Shown one piece after another: positions 12,905 through 24,945 of a stretch of 64,000 nucleotides of DNA. Position 1 is the first letter of the stretch; every line of letters starts with the position of its first letter. This stretch comes from Polytrichum commune (Eukaryota > Streptophyta > Polytrichopsida > Polytrichales > Polytrichaceae). The stretch lies in NCBI GenBank assembly GCA_950295325.1, contig OX485804.1, positions 124,001-188,000 of the forward strand. The letters run 5' to 3'. The notes under the pieces were generated by a model. The model saw only the letters and a list, made by a program, of their open reading frames with translations, was not told the origin of the DNA and made no database searches. Position numbers and translations under genes: made by a program.

Positions 12905-14934
12905 GCTGGCTGTCTGCTGCCACATTATAATTCCAAACGTCCAGACAGCAAACATACAGGTACAGTGCCAATCTCAGCTCAATTCAAACTGGGCATGTGT
13001 GTATAAATTAGGAATACTGGGAGTAAGTGTCGGTGGACTGGAAAACTGATCCCTTAATATGGTACTGGCTATGGCGCTCAGCTTCAAAGGAGGGCATATC
13101 CAATCCTGACTGACGGACAAATCTCTCCTTGCTCTAGTCCCGTTAAGACAAAACAAGATTCAAATGCTCCTCCTTGTCTCTCCCAAATTACACACATACT
13201 GCTGAGTGTTGCCCTGTTTCAGAAAGAAGTGCTATGACCTCAAGATACCGTTTGAATCGACAAAGTGCCCAATTGTGACTCACAGAACGTCCTCTGCCGG
13301 CTTTCCAAACCAGCGAGTAAATGCTGTAGAGACATGCACGTGCTTTTCAAGTGCCAAAGAGACCAAAGGCTCTTTCTGATGACCCTGAAGTGGAGACAGA
13401 ATGACGACTGTGAAATGCTGTGAAGACCATTTCTCTAGACAAACTCCCAGTAGGTAGTGATGGGAAGGACATTTGACTTGTGAGTGAATGTGTCACCCAG
13501 CAAAGTGGAAATAAGTTAATGGGCACGCATTATGACTGTGAGGACATAATCCTTTGCATTGCACAAATTCTAACTCGCACAAATTCTAACTTGCACAAAG
13601 AGCTTGGAAGAGAGTGTGTAGATGAACAAATGATGGATTGAAAAAAGAATTGCACATGTCGCTGTGTACCGTAGTAGGAGAATCTATGATCACTGACAGA
13701 GCACACCAACAATTACTGGAGAACTTAATCAGGTAAATCTGACACCCTACCCTGCCAGCTCAGCGGTGCAACAATTGGTTGGTTCCAATAAGTACGCTAA
13801 CTTATCAACGGTGTGAAATATCTCCACCATTCGTTCGAATTCTTGTACATAACTTACTCTACCCCTCACCACCCTCTGCCACCACGGATCTTCCATCCAC
13901 TGAAGAGAGGGAGAGAGAGTCACCCGTCTGATCGTACTCCTATTAAGTCGCCGTTCCCTAGGCATGGGGTTTTGTCTCGTCTAAAACCTCCGGATTTTAG
14001 TATTGCTAGTTTGGTGTGGGATTGTCAGGTACTACTGACGAGTCGGTAAAGACTGTAAGGTAAACGCTAATTCATCCCCGGTCAGCTGAATTCTGCTAAA
14101 GCCAACCAGATTTCATTGAGACATTGTAAACTGGTCTTTCAAATCCTTTAATATTAGGGTTAACTTAATTAGGATAAAATTTATTCAGATTCGAGTGTGA
14201 GTGAGTCAGTGGCGGTTACTTCATAAATGCTCTCCAGTGTCCACCACCACAGACGGCAAATTTTTTAAAATAAGAGTTGTTATGAATTATTATTTCCCTG
14301 ACTAGGAGAAATGGAGTGGCCTGGGAGGGTTTAGGAATTAGGGTTTAAACAATTTTGGTTATGCCAGCTGCAAGTACGTTACTGGTGCCGCACGGCACTG
14401 AGACTTGCCTAAATATTTCAAGAATGCCACTGGGTTCCTACAGCCTGCTCTCTTGTCTTCATACTATGTAGAAATGAGAGTTGCGTGGATGAGCTTTGTT
14501 TACCAACAATGGAGAAAAGAAGCATATTCGAGTAACATTTATTAAGTTATGTCTCCTGGGTTTGTTTGAACTTTGCATCGCTCGACTGCCCTCTTCCTGT
14601 AACTTAATTGTGACAAGCTTTGATTGCAGGTATGAGAATAAAGTGAAGCTCTATTTGATTTCGATTAGTCGCACTACTGTCAACTGCGGACGCCGGATTG
14701 TTCCCTCCGCCTCTGCATTTCCAATAACCCTCGATTTTCTGTGCAAATTGGAATAACGAAGTTCAGGAGATCTGCAGATTTCTACAGGACATGCTCATAA
14801 CTGCTTGATAATTCCTGTGTGGGATAAGTGCAGCAAGAAGACTGGGAGGTCGCAGGTTGCAGTGAAAATTATGGGTATGTCTCTCCTGAGCTGTTGTTCG
14901 TGGTTTTTCTCTGTTTCAGTAAACTTGTGGCTGA
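12905..14934. other. Divergent intergenic region with a probable 5' UTR intron
   Basis: This region separates the SET-domain gene (minus) and the 163-aa gene (plus). A TTTCAG acceptor at 14914-14919, just before the plus-strand start codon, suggests that the plus gene has a spliced non-coding first exon, perhaps ending near 14030 (CAG|GTACTA). Open frames here have no protein-like character. A short direct repeat of the type GCACAAATTCTAAC lies near 13560-13590. Confidence 0.4.
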
Positions 14935-16592
14935 ATGAACACCGATGTCGTGCACATTTCTTCAGCTGCAGAGAGTGATATAGGAGAGGAAAAGAGGGAG
15001 GAGAAGACTGCAAGCGCAACTGAAATCGAGGGTTTGACAGAACAAGCACACAAGCAATTTGAGGGTTTTGTAAAGGGTGCGCATCAGATGACTGCCTGTG
15101 CCCTAGCTGCCATTGATGCATGTAGTGCCGACGTCCCTCAAACTTCCCAGCTGTTAAAACTCCTGGTACATACACCCTCTCAACTGCTTATATTTCTGAA
15201 CTAAATGCCATCCCTAGTATTTAGTGTACGTAAATTTTGTCATCTTTAGTGGCACGATCGGAATCATAAGTGTTGGTAATCATATGAGTATTGAAATCTG
15301 GTGTAGCAACTCCAAGAGGATTGTTTAGATACCCACTATCTCCATACAAGCCTTGAAATGTAAATCCTGAAAACCTAATTGTAAAAACTTCCAGGTCCTA
15401 ACTTACAACAATGATGTCATAATGTACTTGCATGTTTCATGTTCATGAGTCGTGGCCCTTTCACTTTGTGCGACTTGGTGATTTTTTCTAAAAAATTAAT
15501 GATAGTTTTTTTATCAGACCCAGCAAGGGAGTGATCGGCAGACAAAGCAAGAATGCCTGGAGCTATTGCAATCTTCCTTTGAAAAGCACATGATTGCCTA
15601 TGAGGTAAGCCTGGCAGTTGCTCACGCAGCACAAAAGCAGAAGTAGAGAGCTCCCGTTTGTCTTTTCCTTTGTCCTGTTTTTTGAAGAGAAATTAGATTC
15701 CCTGTCATGCTAACGATTTTCCAGATGCATATACAGATTTGTTGTGGCATTAATTTAAGATCATGTAGCAAGCCTCTGCAATGATGCCCACTCTTTTGGA
15801 CCCCAACTCCATCTTTGTAACCTTGCAGTGCAAATCTTATTCCCTTGACAAATGTGTAATTCAGGTCATAGTGAGGTATTCTTTCTGTTGATGAACTGCC
15901 AAAGCTCTATGTTCCAAACTCTCTTCATTCCAGACCATCCAAGTGCTCTATAGCATGGTTGACTTCACTATGTCAACATGTTGATCAGTTGCATTCATTG
16001 AAATGGATGGCAGGAAGAAGAACAAAAGCACAGGCACAGTTTGTGGGGTCCCTTGAACACACAACAGCAGGATCTTCAAGCCCGGCTGGAAATTGGGAAC
16101 CAATTACAATCGTTGAGGCTGCAGGTACTGTATCGTCAAATTGGCTGACGATTCCTCATTGGCACTCCAATCATACGGAGAGTATCACTACGATTCCCTC
16201 ATCTTGTTTGCAATTAAAGCAATTAAAGCAATTAAAGCTAATATAGCAATGTGCATATATTCCATGCAACTATATATTTTCAGTCTTCTGATACTTGGTC
16301 CCATGCTGTTCACCAACTGTGACTACGCAACAGAGGATGCGAGTCTTTCTATCAGAACAATGCTTTGAAATAGTTCCACACACATTGGAAGTTTAAACTT
16401 TGGCCTGTTTTCAATCTCATCAGACACATTTGTAAGGTTAGCTGTCAAGCCCTGCTGGTGCTCTCAGTACAGCTCTTCTCAACCAAAATAATTGATGCTG
16501 GTTTTCAATTCTTGCCATGTTCATTACAGAAGCAGAAGGTTGGGGAAGCGTTACTATGGCTGGAGCTCATGTCTGGACCACCATCTCAATGA
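14935..16592 (+). CDS. Uncharacterised helical protein, 163 aa, four exons
   Basis: Exons are 14935-15165, 15518-15604, 16014-16124 and 16530-16592 (stop TGA at 16590). Every intron is phase 0 with a canonical GT donor and a CAG acceptor. The start ATG follows directly after an in-frame TGA, which fixes the N-terminus in this exon. The protein is acidic at its N-terminus and then almost entirely helical (TEQAHKQFEGFVKGAHQMTA, LLQSSFEKHMIAYEEEEQKH, QARLEIGNQLQSLRLQKQKV), ending in GPPSQ. Size and composition suit a small subunit of a larger complex such as a kinetochore, Mediator or trafficking assembly, but I cannot name the family. A TTTCAG acceptor at 14914-14919 points to an upstream non-coding exon. 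Confidence 0.7.
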
Positions 16593-17637
16593 TCCCTTAT
16601 GAACACCTCAGAAGCACAGGTCGATTGGGTTTTAAAAGTAACATTGATGGAGACACAACTTTGCATTTATTAGATGGACAAAATCAGCTCTGCGAATGAG
16701 CCTACTCATAAGATAGCTGCAACAGCAAACCAGTTAACTATATGTACACACATGAGCAACATCAGGAAATTTTCCAACTTACCCATAGCACTGCAATGTA
16801 CAGTTCTGCAGGCAGATTTGCGACTTAAAAGGTTTCACTGTCACATTGTTCTGTATTCCCACATATATTAGTCTACATCTTCAGGTAGTTTTTTTTATTT
16901 CTCCAAAGTGTATGGTTTGGTATTGCTCACTTTCTGATTTACAGTTGAATGCACATTATTGGATCTTCTTGCAAAGTTCTTGGTGACAGCTCCCCATCAT
17001 CATGCTGAAATTTGTCTAGATAACTAGCACATGAATCCACAGTGGAATGTAAGCATATGAAGACATCCAGCATCATCACTTTTCATAAGGGGAATGAAAG
17101 AAACTGAACAGAAACCACTGCAAACTGATATCAAAGGACGCCTGGGTGTTACAAACATTACAACCAACATAATTGCAATTTCACTTTCATGACATTCTTT
17201 CAACCACTACTGCAAACCGGATTCAGAGAAACTCCATGAAAATTATGAGATGTCAGACACGAAAGAAAAATTAACTTGTGCAGTATACAGTACATTTTAC
17301 AATAGTGACACATTGCTCATAGAAGAGGCTGCATGTAGATATGGTGCTTACCACCACTTTGAAAGTCTGTACATACTCTACAAATACATTAGTGGGAGAA
17401 GATGGTGAGCCAAAGGTTATAATTGGATAGGTACCCCTCTCTCCTCCCAATAGTCTATATGAACACCACTAACCTGGAGCAGTTGGGTAGCTAGAGCTCT
17501 GAAGCTCAGGAGGTCACGGATGACGCAACAACTATATGATAGTTTGTCAGTGCCAGTGTACGAAACCTCCATACAAGAATGGAGAGATGATCCTAGATAT
17601 CGTCTTGGAAAGCTCCTGTAAAACTTAGAACAGTTCG
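16593..17637. other. Intergenic region between convergent genes
   Basis: This holds the 3' flanks of the 163-aa gene (plus) and the F-box/kelch gene (minus). It is AT-rich with no supported gene. Confidence 0.4.
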
Positions 17638-19017
17638 TTACAAATCAAGAACCTGGCATGCAACCAATTCAACCGAGCCAAAGCTGGCACTGGAAATGGT
17701 TTTCCACCCAGAGTCAATTTCTCCTGCTTCTTGCGAGGATGTCGAGGAAGAAGTTTCTCCAAACTCCGCCCTTAACACTGTCACATTATCATTGATGTCC
17801 TTCGTTACCACATGGAGCTTGTCTCCAAAGCCAGCTAACAAATATGGAGACTCGGAGTCACTAAGATCGAGAAGAATAGGCACCTTCTTCAAGACTACTT
17901 TCCATGCATCTTGGTCAGAGTCATAAACTTTGATCTTGCTGCCATCTATAGAGCTTGTTGGGTCTAAAGCATACAGTTTCCCATTCACAACTACAGATAA
18001 CTTGGTCCCAGCTTGCCTGGCTGGCCAATCTTCTCCCATGCCAGTTGGCATTTCCACCCACGAATCAGTTGTTGGATCAAAGACCTCCCCACCAACGTCC
18101 ACAAAGAATGGCCAAGAGTACAAACTTTGTGGGACACATAGCCTTCCCTTATATGCTGCCATTCCAGTTGCAATTGGCTTCAACATGTCAGCTAGAAATG
18201 CTGTTGGAAGCACTTGTGCTCTCTTGAATGGCATGGGGGCAACTGGAGACCAAGAATTTTGTTTGGGATCATACACCTCTGCAGACTGCAAAGGTGTCAG
18301 TCCCCCTCTGCCACGGTCAACCCCACCAACAGCGTAGAGCTTGTTGTTCACCACCCCTGTCTTGCAGTAAGCGCGTGCAGACTCCATTGCTGCTGACTCT
18401 GTCCATTGGTTTGTACGGGAGTCGTACCTCCAGACAGCTCGCATGGCACTTGCCCTTGAGAATCCCCCTAGCACATAGAGGTTGCCATTGATTGCTCCTG
18501 CAGAACAACCACAGAAGGGGGTCCTGTCCAGAAACCCTTTGCGCCGAAACCAGCCTCTAAACAATCCAGTTATGCGTATGGTGCGAGAAGCTCCCAAAGG
18601 TATCCGCCAACCCCATGAATTTTCTGCCACCTCTGGCTCCACATGAATTATCTCAGGCATGGCAGGAAGCTTCCTCCACTTCCCCTCCAAAGGATCAAGC
18701 ACATGCCAGGCCAGCCTTTCTTCAGTGTCTTTCATCAACACATACAGCCATTCCTCTGTCACGCCTAACTCTTTTCTAAGATCAAATACTTCAGAATGAG
18801 ACAGCACCTGGTGCCACGATTTACATACACACCTTAAAAGAGAATGGTTGCCCCTTGACACTCTGGCCAGAATTTGAAGTGCAATCTCTTCAGGTAAGCC
18901 TGGGATTATTGTCGCCTGCTCTTCTTCAATGATAATACGCTGTCGCTTGACAGATTCCTCGTGAGGAGTTACAGTTTTGTGCTCTGAGCTTCGTGCATAG
19001 CTCAAAATTTGACCCAT
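17638..19017 (-). CDS. F-box/kelch-repeat protein (At1g22040-like), intronless, 459 aa
   Basis: A single uninterrupted frame. I choose the ATG at 19017 (MGQILSYARS) because relatives begin with a similar MG-S leader; an in-frame ATG 12 codons upstream is also possible. The F-box is at about residues 38-80 (IPGLPEEIALQILARVS, then LLRCVCKSWHQVL). Family signatures follow: RKELGVTEEWLYVL, PFCGCSAGAINGNLYVLGG, KTGVVNNKLYAVGGVDRGRG, SAEVYDPKQNSWSPVAPMPF, LPTAFLADMLKPIATGM and VPQSLYSWPFFVDVGGEVFD. The kelch repeats fold as a beta-propeller that binds substrate, while the F-box docks on SKP1 in an SCF ubiquitin ligase. Length matches the plant family. There are no breaks, so the gene is probably functional. 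The ubiquitination target is unknown. Confidence 0.93.
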   Translation of the reverse strand: MGQILSYARSSEHKTVTPHEESVKRQRIIIEEEQATIIPGLPEEIALQILARVSRGNHSLLRCVCKSWHQVLSHSEVFDLRKELGVTEEWLYVLMKDTEERLAWHVLDPLEGKWRKLPAMPEIIHVEPEVAENSWGWRIPLGASRTIRITGLFRGWFRRKGFLDRTPFCGCSAGAINGNLYVLGGFSRASAMRAVWRYDSRTNQWTESAAMESARAYCKTGVVNNKLYAVGGVDRGRGGLTPLQSAEVYDPKQNSWSPVAPMPFKRAQVLPTAFLADMLKPIATGMAAYKGRLCVPQSLYSWPFFVDVGGEVFDPTTDSWVEMPTGMGEDWPARQAGTKLSVVVNGKLYALDPTSSIDGSKIKVYDSDQDAWKVVLKKVPILLDLSDSESPYLLAGFGDKLHVVTKDINDNVTVLRAEFGETSSSTSSQEAGEIDSGWKTISSASFGSVELVACQVLDL

Positions 19018-19884
19018 GGCAGAGTGGAGCACTATTTTCAAATGATTATACACCTACCTATACCACCACCAAGAATGTGACATAGAGTCAAATGCAGGGT
19101 CACTGCTACAGTAGAATATGCATAGCCACCTTGCAGTGCACAAATCTCTTCCTCGCCTCCCGTCTAAATCTTACCCTGAATTGAGGACAGAAGAAGAGGT
19201 ACATACTTCTGCAATTCCTATAAACATTGGTGCTCCTTAACTAGAGCCTTCAGGATCGTCTCAGCTGCGTCAATCCTCAAACACGTAGAAAACCTGTCAA
19301 AAAGGTGTTATTAGTACTTTCATAAAGCAACCCATTCCTCACCAGTCACCACCTACCAATCATATCCCCACAACTGCAGCAGCAAGATGGGTGCCAAAAA
19401 AGAGACGATGCATGATTCACTAACCTGCCATAGCTTAATGCAGAAAAAAACTTCCATTGTTGGAGCACTTACAGGTGCAAGTGGTAGCATCACTAACGCC
19501 TTGCTGCCTGGTCCACGCCTGAAAATCAGGACACTGCAATTCCCACATCTTCACTAGATGCACAGGTGCCTTCTCAACCTGTGCAGCAGTGTGCGTCACA
19601 TCCCAAGCACGCAACATATTCCCTGAAAACAGCACAACTGACTAGGTTAACCTTAGTACTCTATAATCAGTTTCGTCAAATTGTGATCAGAAACATAATC
19701 AGAATCACTCCCTGCACATCAATTGAGCTCATGCATTCATGCTAATTTCACTTGAATCTGTGCTTCAAATCAGACCATCACCGAGCCAAAATACACATAT
19801 CTTCCCCCGAAATTTTGCACATCTCCAGTAACAAAGCTTTCATACTTCAACTTGTTCAAACCCACAACAACGAATTGCTCACAC

Positions 19885-20316
19885 TCCAAACAGGGTCATG
19901 TAAAAAATGAGTCGTGTTTCCTAAGAGCAACCCCGCTGATGAATTAGGGCGCAACCCACAATTGACTTCCAATATCATACCCAATTGCTATCAAGCATCC
20001 CCCCTTTAGGATTTCCAGCTGAAGAAAGATAACAACACAATCTCCACGACGATAAGCTACCCGCACCAGATATATACCTCACTCGTTTGAAAGCTAGCTC
20101 CAAACAGGGTCATGTTAAAAATGAGTCGTGTTTCCTAAGAGCAACCCCACTGATAAATTAGGGCGCAACCCACAGTTGACTTCCAATATTATATCCAATT
20201 GCTATCAAGCATCCCCCCTTTAGGATTTCCAGCTGAAGAAAGATAACAACAGAATCTCCACGAAGATAAGCTACCCGCGCCAGAGATACCTCACTCGTTT
20301 GAAAGCTAGCTCGCCA
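19885..20316. repeat. 214-bp tandem duplication upstream of the F-box gene
   Basis: The phrase TCCAAACAGGGTCATGT starts at 19885 and again at 20099. The two units stay alignable for the whole 214 bp with scattered substitutions, ending in CACTCGTTTGAAAGCTAGCTC in each. The few differences imply a fairly old duplication. The units contain no ORF. Confidence 0.85.
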
Positions 20317-21070
20317 GACTTCGGACTCTGAAACAGACTCAACAAACTCTACATAATTGGTGAGACAGAACAGTAAGAATTGCAAGCGTAATCCAGGCGG
20401 TCTCTTGAAGAAGCCTCAGATTGCTATACAAGACCGCGGGTTTTTCAGTAAACAAGCACGGATGAAGAGACTCTCCGGCAACTGACACCTTTTCTTTCAG
20501 TCCATGAAGAGACCTTCTATGCAACTGCAATTAACAAACCCAAACCCTCATTCCCGAGAATCTGAAAATTATCATCGTCCTATCATCCCTCCAGCACACA
20601 GAAGCGGTAAAAGCGGATGTCATGAAAGAATTGGACATGGTGTTTTAGTAGCTGACTTTCAGTGGAAGCCTCCAAAGAGAGAGAGAGAGAGCGAGAGAGA
20701 ACCAAACTCAACCAACGGAAGAGCAAGAGATACAGCGCAAAGTGCAAAGAGTTGGCACAAACCCTGAACCAGAGGCAAGAAACTGATTATCGTGCTTCTT
20801 GCTGGCATGTAAGAAATGGAGATGATGGTGTTCAGAGGATTCTCGTCGGAGTAGGAATCGTAACGAGCACAGCACCTGGAGAGAGGTGGCATAACCCTAA
20901 CATTGCACTGCGGCAAAATCGCCAACCTCGGAGGCGACGAGAGACGGAAGGCTAGCAGTAGAATACCTAGGCAGCCAGCAGAAAGAAAGGAATTTCTTAT
21001 TTACTGAGAATTGTTTGGGTGGGTCATCATATGTAAGAAGTAAGTTCCTTCCGAAAGTAGATTAATAATA

Positions 21071-21091
21071 CATAAATAAATAAATAAATAA
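21071..21091. repeat. TAAA microsatellite
   Basis: About five uninterrupted AAAT/TAAA units. Confidence 0.85.
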
Positions 21092-21309
21092 GTCGGTCCA
21101 ACGGCAGGCCTCAGCAGCTAATAAGTTGAGTTCCATGGACAACAATCACACAGATATCTGTTCATTCGTTCGTGACATGTTCGTTTCACAATAAGCCATT
21201 CATCCAAACTTCTGTTCATGTTTTAGACCAGAACAGAAATACATCGAAATGTTGTCAAGGATGCCGCATGATGCTGGCCACTACGTTATAACACAAACCT
21301 AGTAACTTA

Positions 21310-21692
21310 TGGCCGGTTCACACAGGTCCCAAGTCCTAAGTCCCAACTCACTTGAGCTCAATCCATGCAATCTCAACCGTTGAGAGCATGGAAGTTGGGA
21401 CTTATCACTTCACATGGGTTTCAAGTCTTAAGTCCCAACTATGATATGGATGCATACATGGTAACACTTTTTGGAGGTGAGGCTTGGGACTTGTGTTGCA
21501 AGTTGGATCGAGCAAAAACCTAGACTCAACTTTCAACCCAAGTCCCGCGAATATTTGCGTAATAATCAAGAACCAACTCTGATGATAATTAGCCATATTT
21601 TAGTAGTTACTTGAGGCTCAAAAGTTGGGGCATTGCCTCCATGTTGGGACTTGCTAACATGAGTGGGACTTGGACCCCATGTGAATGAGACC
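21310..21692. mobile_element. Tourist-like (PIF/Harbinger-derived) MITE
   Basis: The 383-bp segment is flanked by TTA on both sides (21307-21309 and 21693-21695). Its ends form imperfect inverted repeats: the left reads GGCCGGTTCACACAGGTCC, and the reverse complement of the right reads GGTCTCATTCACATGGGGTC. The motif AAGTCCCAACT recurs internally. There is no coding capacity. TTA target duplications and this TIR type are characteristic of Tourist-like MITEs. The TIR match is imperfect, hence moderate confidence. Confidence 0.5.
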
Positions 21693-21695
21693 TTA

Positions 21696-22985
21696 TACCC
21701 ACTTTTGTTAAGATCTACTTAGTTATTAGTTTTAAGTATTTGACTCTCTAAAGTCACTTCCAGTCATTTTTACTTTAATCCCAATGTTTTCTTATATTTG
21801 ATCTTTATATGATTTATTACATAACATTATTCATATTCATAACAGTGTTTTGTGGGACTAATAATATTCGGTGGAATATTCGTTAATATTTCCCACATTT
21901 AGTCTTTTATGAAAATTATATCAAATATTGCCAAAGCCAAGAAAGTACCAGTCACCGCAACAGTGGCAAAGAATGTACACAAGGTTGGTATTGTAGTCAA
22001 TCTTTGTGGATGACAACAAATGATTTAAAACGTGCATGCATCTACGAGAGGTTGTGATGGATTGCATTGATGATTGACATCCACCGCAACGACACATGGA
22101 GGATTTTGTGGGTGGATGGGCAGAGATAGATAGAAACTCCGGTCCTCTTGCGAGGCCGGCGTGAATAAAGTGTATGTTCGTCTTGACAATGAGCCAGTGC
22201 CCACTAGGCAAAGGAACATTGGTACAAGACTACTCTCCCCTTCCGGGAATAGACACTTTAGTAACCAGAAACAAGTAAAAGTAACGCACAGTAGCCATTA
22301 TCAAGTATTTACATCATTTGTAATGGTATAAAATGAAGTTTATTATGTTGATGGTCGCCAAGTCATGATTCCTAGGTTGGTTGGAGGAGGATGTTTGTGT
22401 TACAATTATATGGTCCGGGTTCGATTCCTGTTGGGTCCATCTGAACGTTATTGTAATATCCATGACTTGGTGCTACTAGTGAATTTATCATAGGCAGGAA
22501 AGTTGTACCAACCAACCGGCCCCTACCCATCTTCCTGAGACAAGTGGTGACACCGTGCAAATTGTTTAAAACAAATAGTGGTCTTCACCACTACCCCCCT
22601 CTTTTTATTCTATTGGTATTGATTGGTTGTTTTCTATTCGTCTTTTATGTAGAAGGATTGATCCGGCATATTGTATAGCAATAGTGTTTATTTCTTTAAA
22701 TGTGTGTTTGACAGAAGTTTCAGATAATTTAAAATTTGTTTCCAGTTGTTTCATTGACGGGACGTGCGTAGTACCTCTAGCACCAACCGAGATAACTATA
22801 AGTGGATCTACTTTCCATCCTTGGTGAATGATGCTATTAATTAATGGTTGATATTTTGATTTTATTGTTTATTGTATCTTGTGAGAATCTGTCATTTGTG
22901 TATGTGAATTCGTGGATGGGCACTACCAGATTGCACATAATGTCCATGACACCAAGTCCTTGAGCACAAATGAGTATCTAACTTA
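21696..22985. other. Intergenic region with a possible SINE remnant
   Basis: AT-rich sequence between two DNA transposons. Apart from the pol III-like boxes near 22373-22428 (listed separately) I see no supported feature. Confidence 0.4.
22350..22560 (+). mobile_element. Possible tRNA-derived SINE head
   Basis: A perfect B-box-type sequence GGTTCGATTCC lies at 22418-22428, and about 40 bp upstream TAGGTTGGTTGG (22373) resembles a pol III A box. The spacing is what a tRNA gene would show, but the flanks do not fold into a full cloverleaf by eye. CCAAGTCATG at 22358 is inverted as CATGACTTGG downstream. No clear poly-A tail or target duplication was found. Confidence 0.3.
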
Positions 22986-23074
22986 GGGCCGCTTTAAACC
23001 TAGAGGCCGGGCCAATTCGTTGTGTAAGAGGCTTGGAATCCTCACTTGTGATTGGTCAAAAAGTAGAAATCAGC

Positions 23075-23110
23075 CCCAATTCCTTTACACCTAGAGGCCG
23101 GGCGCGATTG
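23075..23110 (+). repeat. Extra internal copy of the Harbinger terminal repeat
   Basis: TTTACACCTAGAGGCCGGGC occurs about 100 bp inside the left terminus, in the same orientation as the left TIR. It is nearly identical to the terminal copy, so the left end carries two tandem-like terminal modules. Confidence 0.6.
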
Positions 23111-23641
23111 ATGGTATTATTATTTTTAACCAAAAAATGCATGGTCTGACATGGCCTGAGCTTGTTGAATTGGGTGCACCGAAAATGGAAGGCCAATTCT
23201 TGGCCATGGGGCCAATGTCAGATTTCAATAATATTTTTTTTCTTTAATAAAATATGTTTTTTTTAGCAAACCAGGTCCGTCGAATTATGTAGAGGTCTGA
23301 ACGGCTCTTATGGTTCATTGTGACTTCATCGTCTCCTTTCTTCTCTTTGTTTTTTTCTCCTTAAGGCTTCCCTTGTTGATTTCTTTTGCGTTTGTCCAAT
23401 TGTAACTATCATTTGTAGGGATAGCATAAAGGGATCTTCAAAAAGAAGTGAATGGAATTCTAATGAAGTATATGAGGCGATGCAAAGGTATCAGAGTGCT
23501 TAAGCTCATACTTTTTAGCCCTTTCAAGTTTTTTGCAAAAACATGTAGGTAGTGTAGGGGTCCCCGATTTTTTTCAACTGCCTCGTGGAAGTCATAAATT
23601 TTTTCCGCCTCCGTTGATTATGAACATATGTACAAGTTTTT

Positions 23642-23875
23642 TTGAAGAGAAAAACTATGAAAGAGATTGGGAATGAGGATGTTCAGATTGTAGCTCCAAC
23701 AACGCCGAAGAAGAAAAGAGATGTAACATCAAAAAAACCTCGGAAGAAGAACGTGAAGGACGTGGAAGAAGATAAAAAATCCGGCTCAAAAAATTGGAAG
23801 GATTGTGACATGAAGACAATGATTTCGTTGCGCAGCAAGATGTAACCAGATTTTTTGAAGAATACAAAAAACAAG
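23642..23875 (+). pseudogene. Harbinger ORF1 (Myb/SANT-like) remnant
   Basis: A Lys/Arg-rich frame leads into SKNWKDCDMKTMISLRSKM and, after a stop, a frame reading PDFLKNTKKQG. The Trp...Leu spacing resembles the trihelix/Myb-like DNA-binding domain encoded by the second ORF of plant PIF/Harbinger elements, which helps the transposase bind the TIRs. Only the start of the domain remains. Confidence 0.5.
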
Positions 23876-24945
23876 GTAAATATTTTGTATACGTAAAAAA
23901 AAATTAAAAAAATTGATTTCAAATTTGGCCAATTCAAAGGCCTTGACTTCCCCTCCACACCCCCAAGGCTTGGGAAAGACCGGGACATAACACTTTGTCC
24001 TTAGCTAGGATTTGATCCCCCCACCTCATGGGCACAAATGAGAGTCCCTTTTAGAGATACTCCGAATTTTCCATCATATCTACAATATCCAATGCATCGA
24101 ATATGTGGTAATTATACCACAATCATTACTGTAATTGAGAGCCTTTATGACGCCAATATCATTATTCTACTATGTATTCAACCGATGCATGTGATGTGCA
24201 TGTGTAGATACTTGGATGAAATTACATGCTCGTTTGATTGTGGTAATTTTTTGACCAAATCGAACTGCTGAGGGTTGCAAAAAAAAATTCAATACCTTAC
24301 ACAAGCTATACAAAATAAAATAAAAAAATGGAATTACATAATCAAATCGTCACGCATGTAAATTTTATGATTGTTTTTTTTATCAATAGTGGCATCAAAT
24401 TGGAACCGTGATGAAGCATGTGACAGTATCTGCTAATGATTATATCAATGTATAAGATAGCACCACAAACATTGACAACGATCAATATTCAAAGAACGCT
24501 CCAACTACGGTTACAACTCCAAATTCAACAACCAAAGTCGACAAAAAGAATTTTCGTAAACATTGCTATGATCGTTTTCATGAACGAAGCTTGCACAAAC
24601 AAAATAATTTATCCTAACATCCTTATCATTTTTGTATCCACAACCTCCATCTTCATCTTATTCTATATCATCAAATTTATTTATCACAGTTTCTTCAAGG
24701 TCTTCAATTTGCATAGTTCATATTTCAACCTCGTTTATTTTCAAGTATTTTCTCATCTCCTTTGTAGCTTGTGTGATTGTCATAAATATATCAGTATTCT
24801 CTAGTTGTCTCAGTTGATTTGTACTCTCCATATGTATAATTTGTTTTCCTTCTTTATCTATTCATCATCAAATTTGTCTCGGTGTATACAAGTGTTGAAG
24901 GCAAATACAAGTGATAACCACATTAGGTACATGTCGGAGAGGTAT

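Larger units (their letters stand above)
19018..21306. other. Upstream region of the F-box/kelch gene
   Basis: About 2.3 kb precede the start codon. It holds the promoter and possibly spliced 5' UTR exons, and contains a 214-bp tandem duplication at 19885-20316. Near 20679-20700 is a GA-rich run and at 21071-21091 a TAAA microsatellite. I cannot define the transcription start. Confidence 0.45.

Noticed and set aside
12777-12971. Other frames over the SET gene's first exon on both strands
   Set aside because: Only the frame starting at 12904 joins in phase to exon 2 through a good donor (TTA|GTAAGAA).
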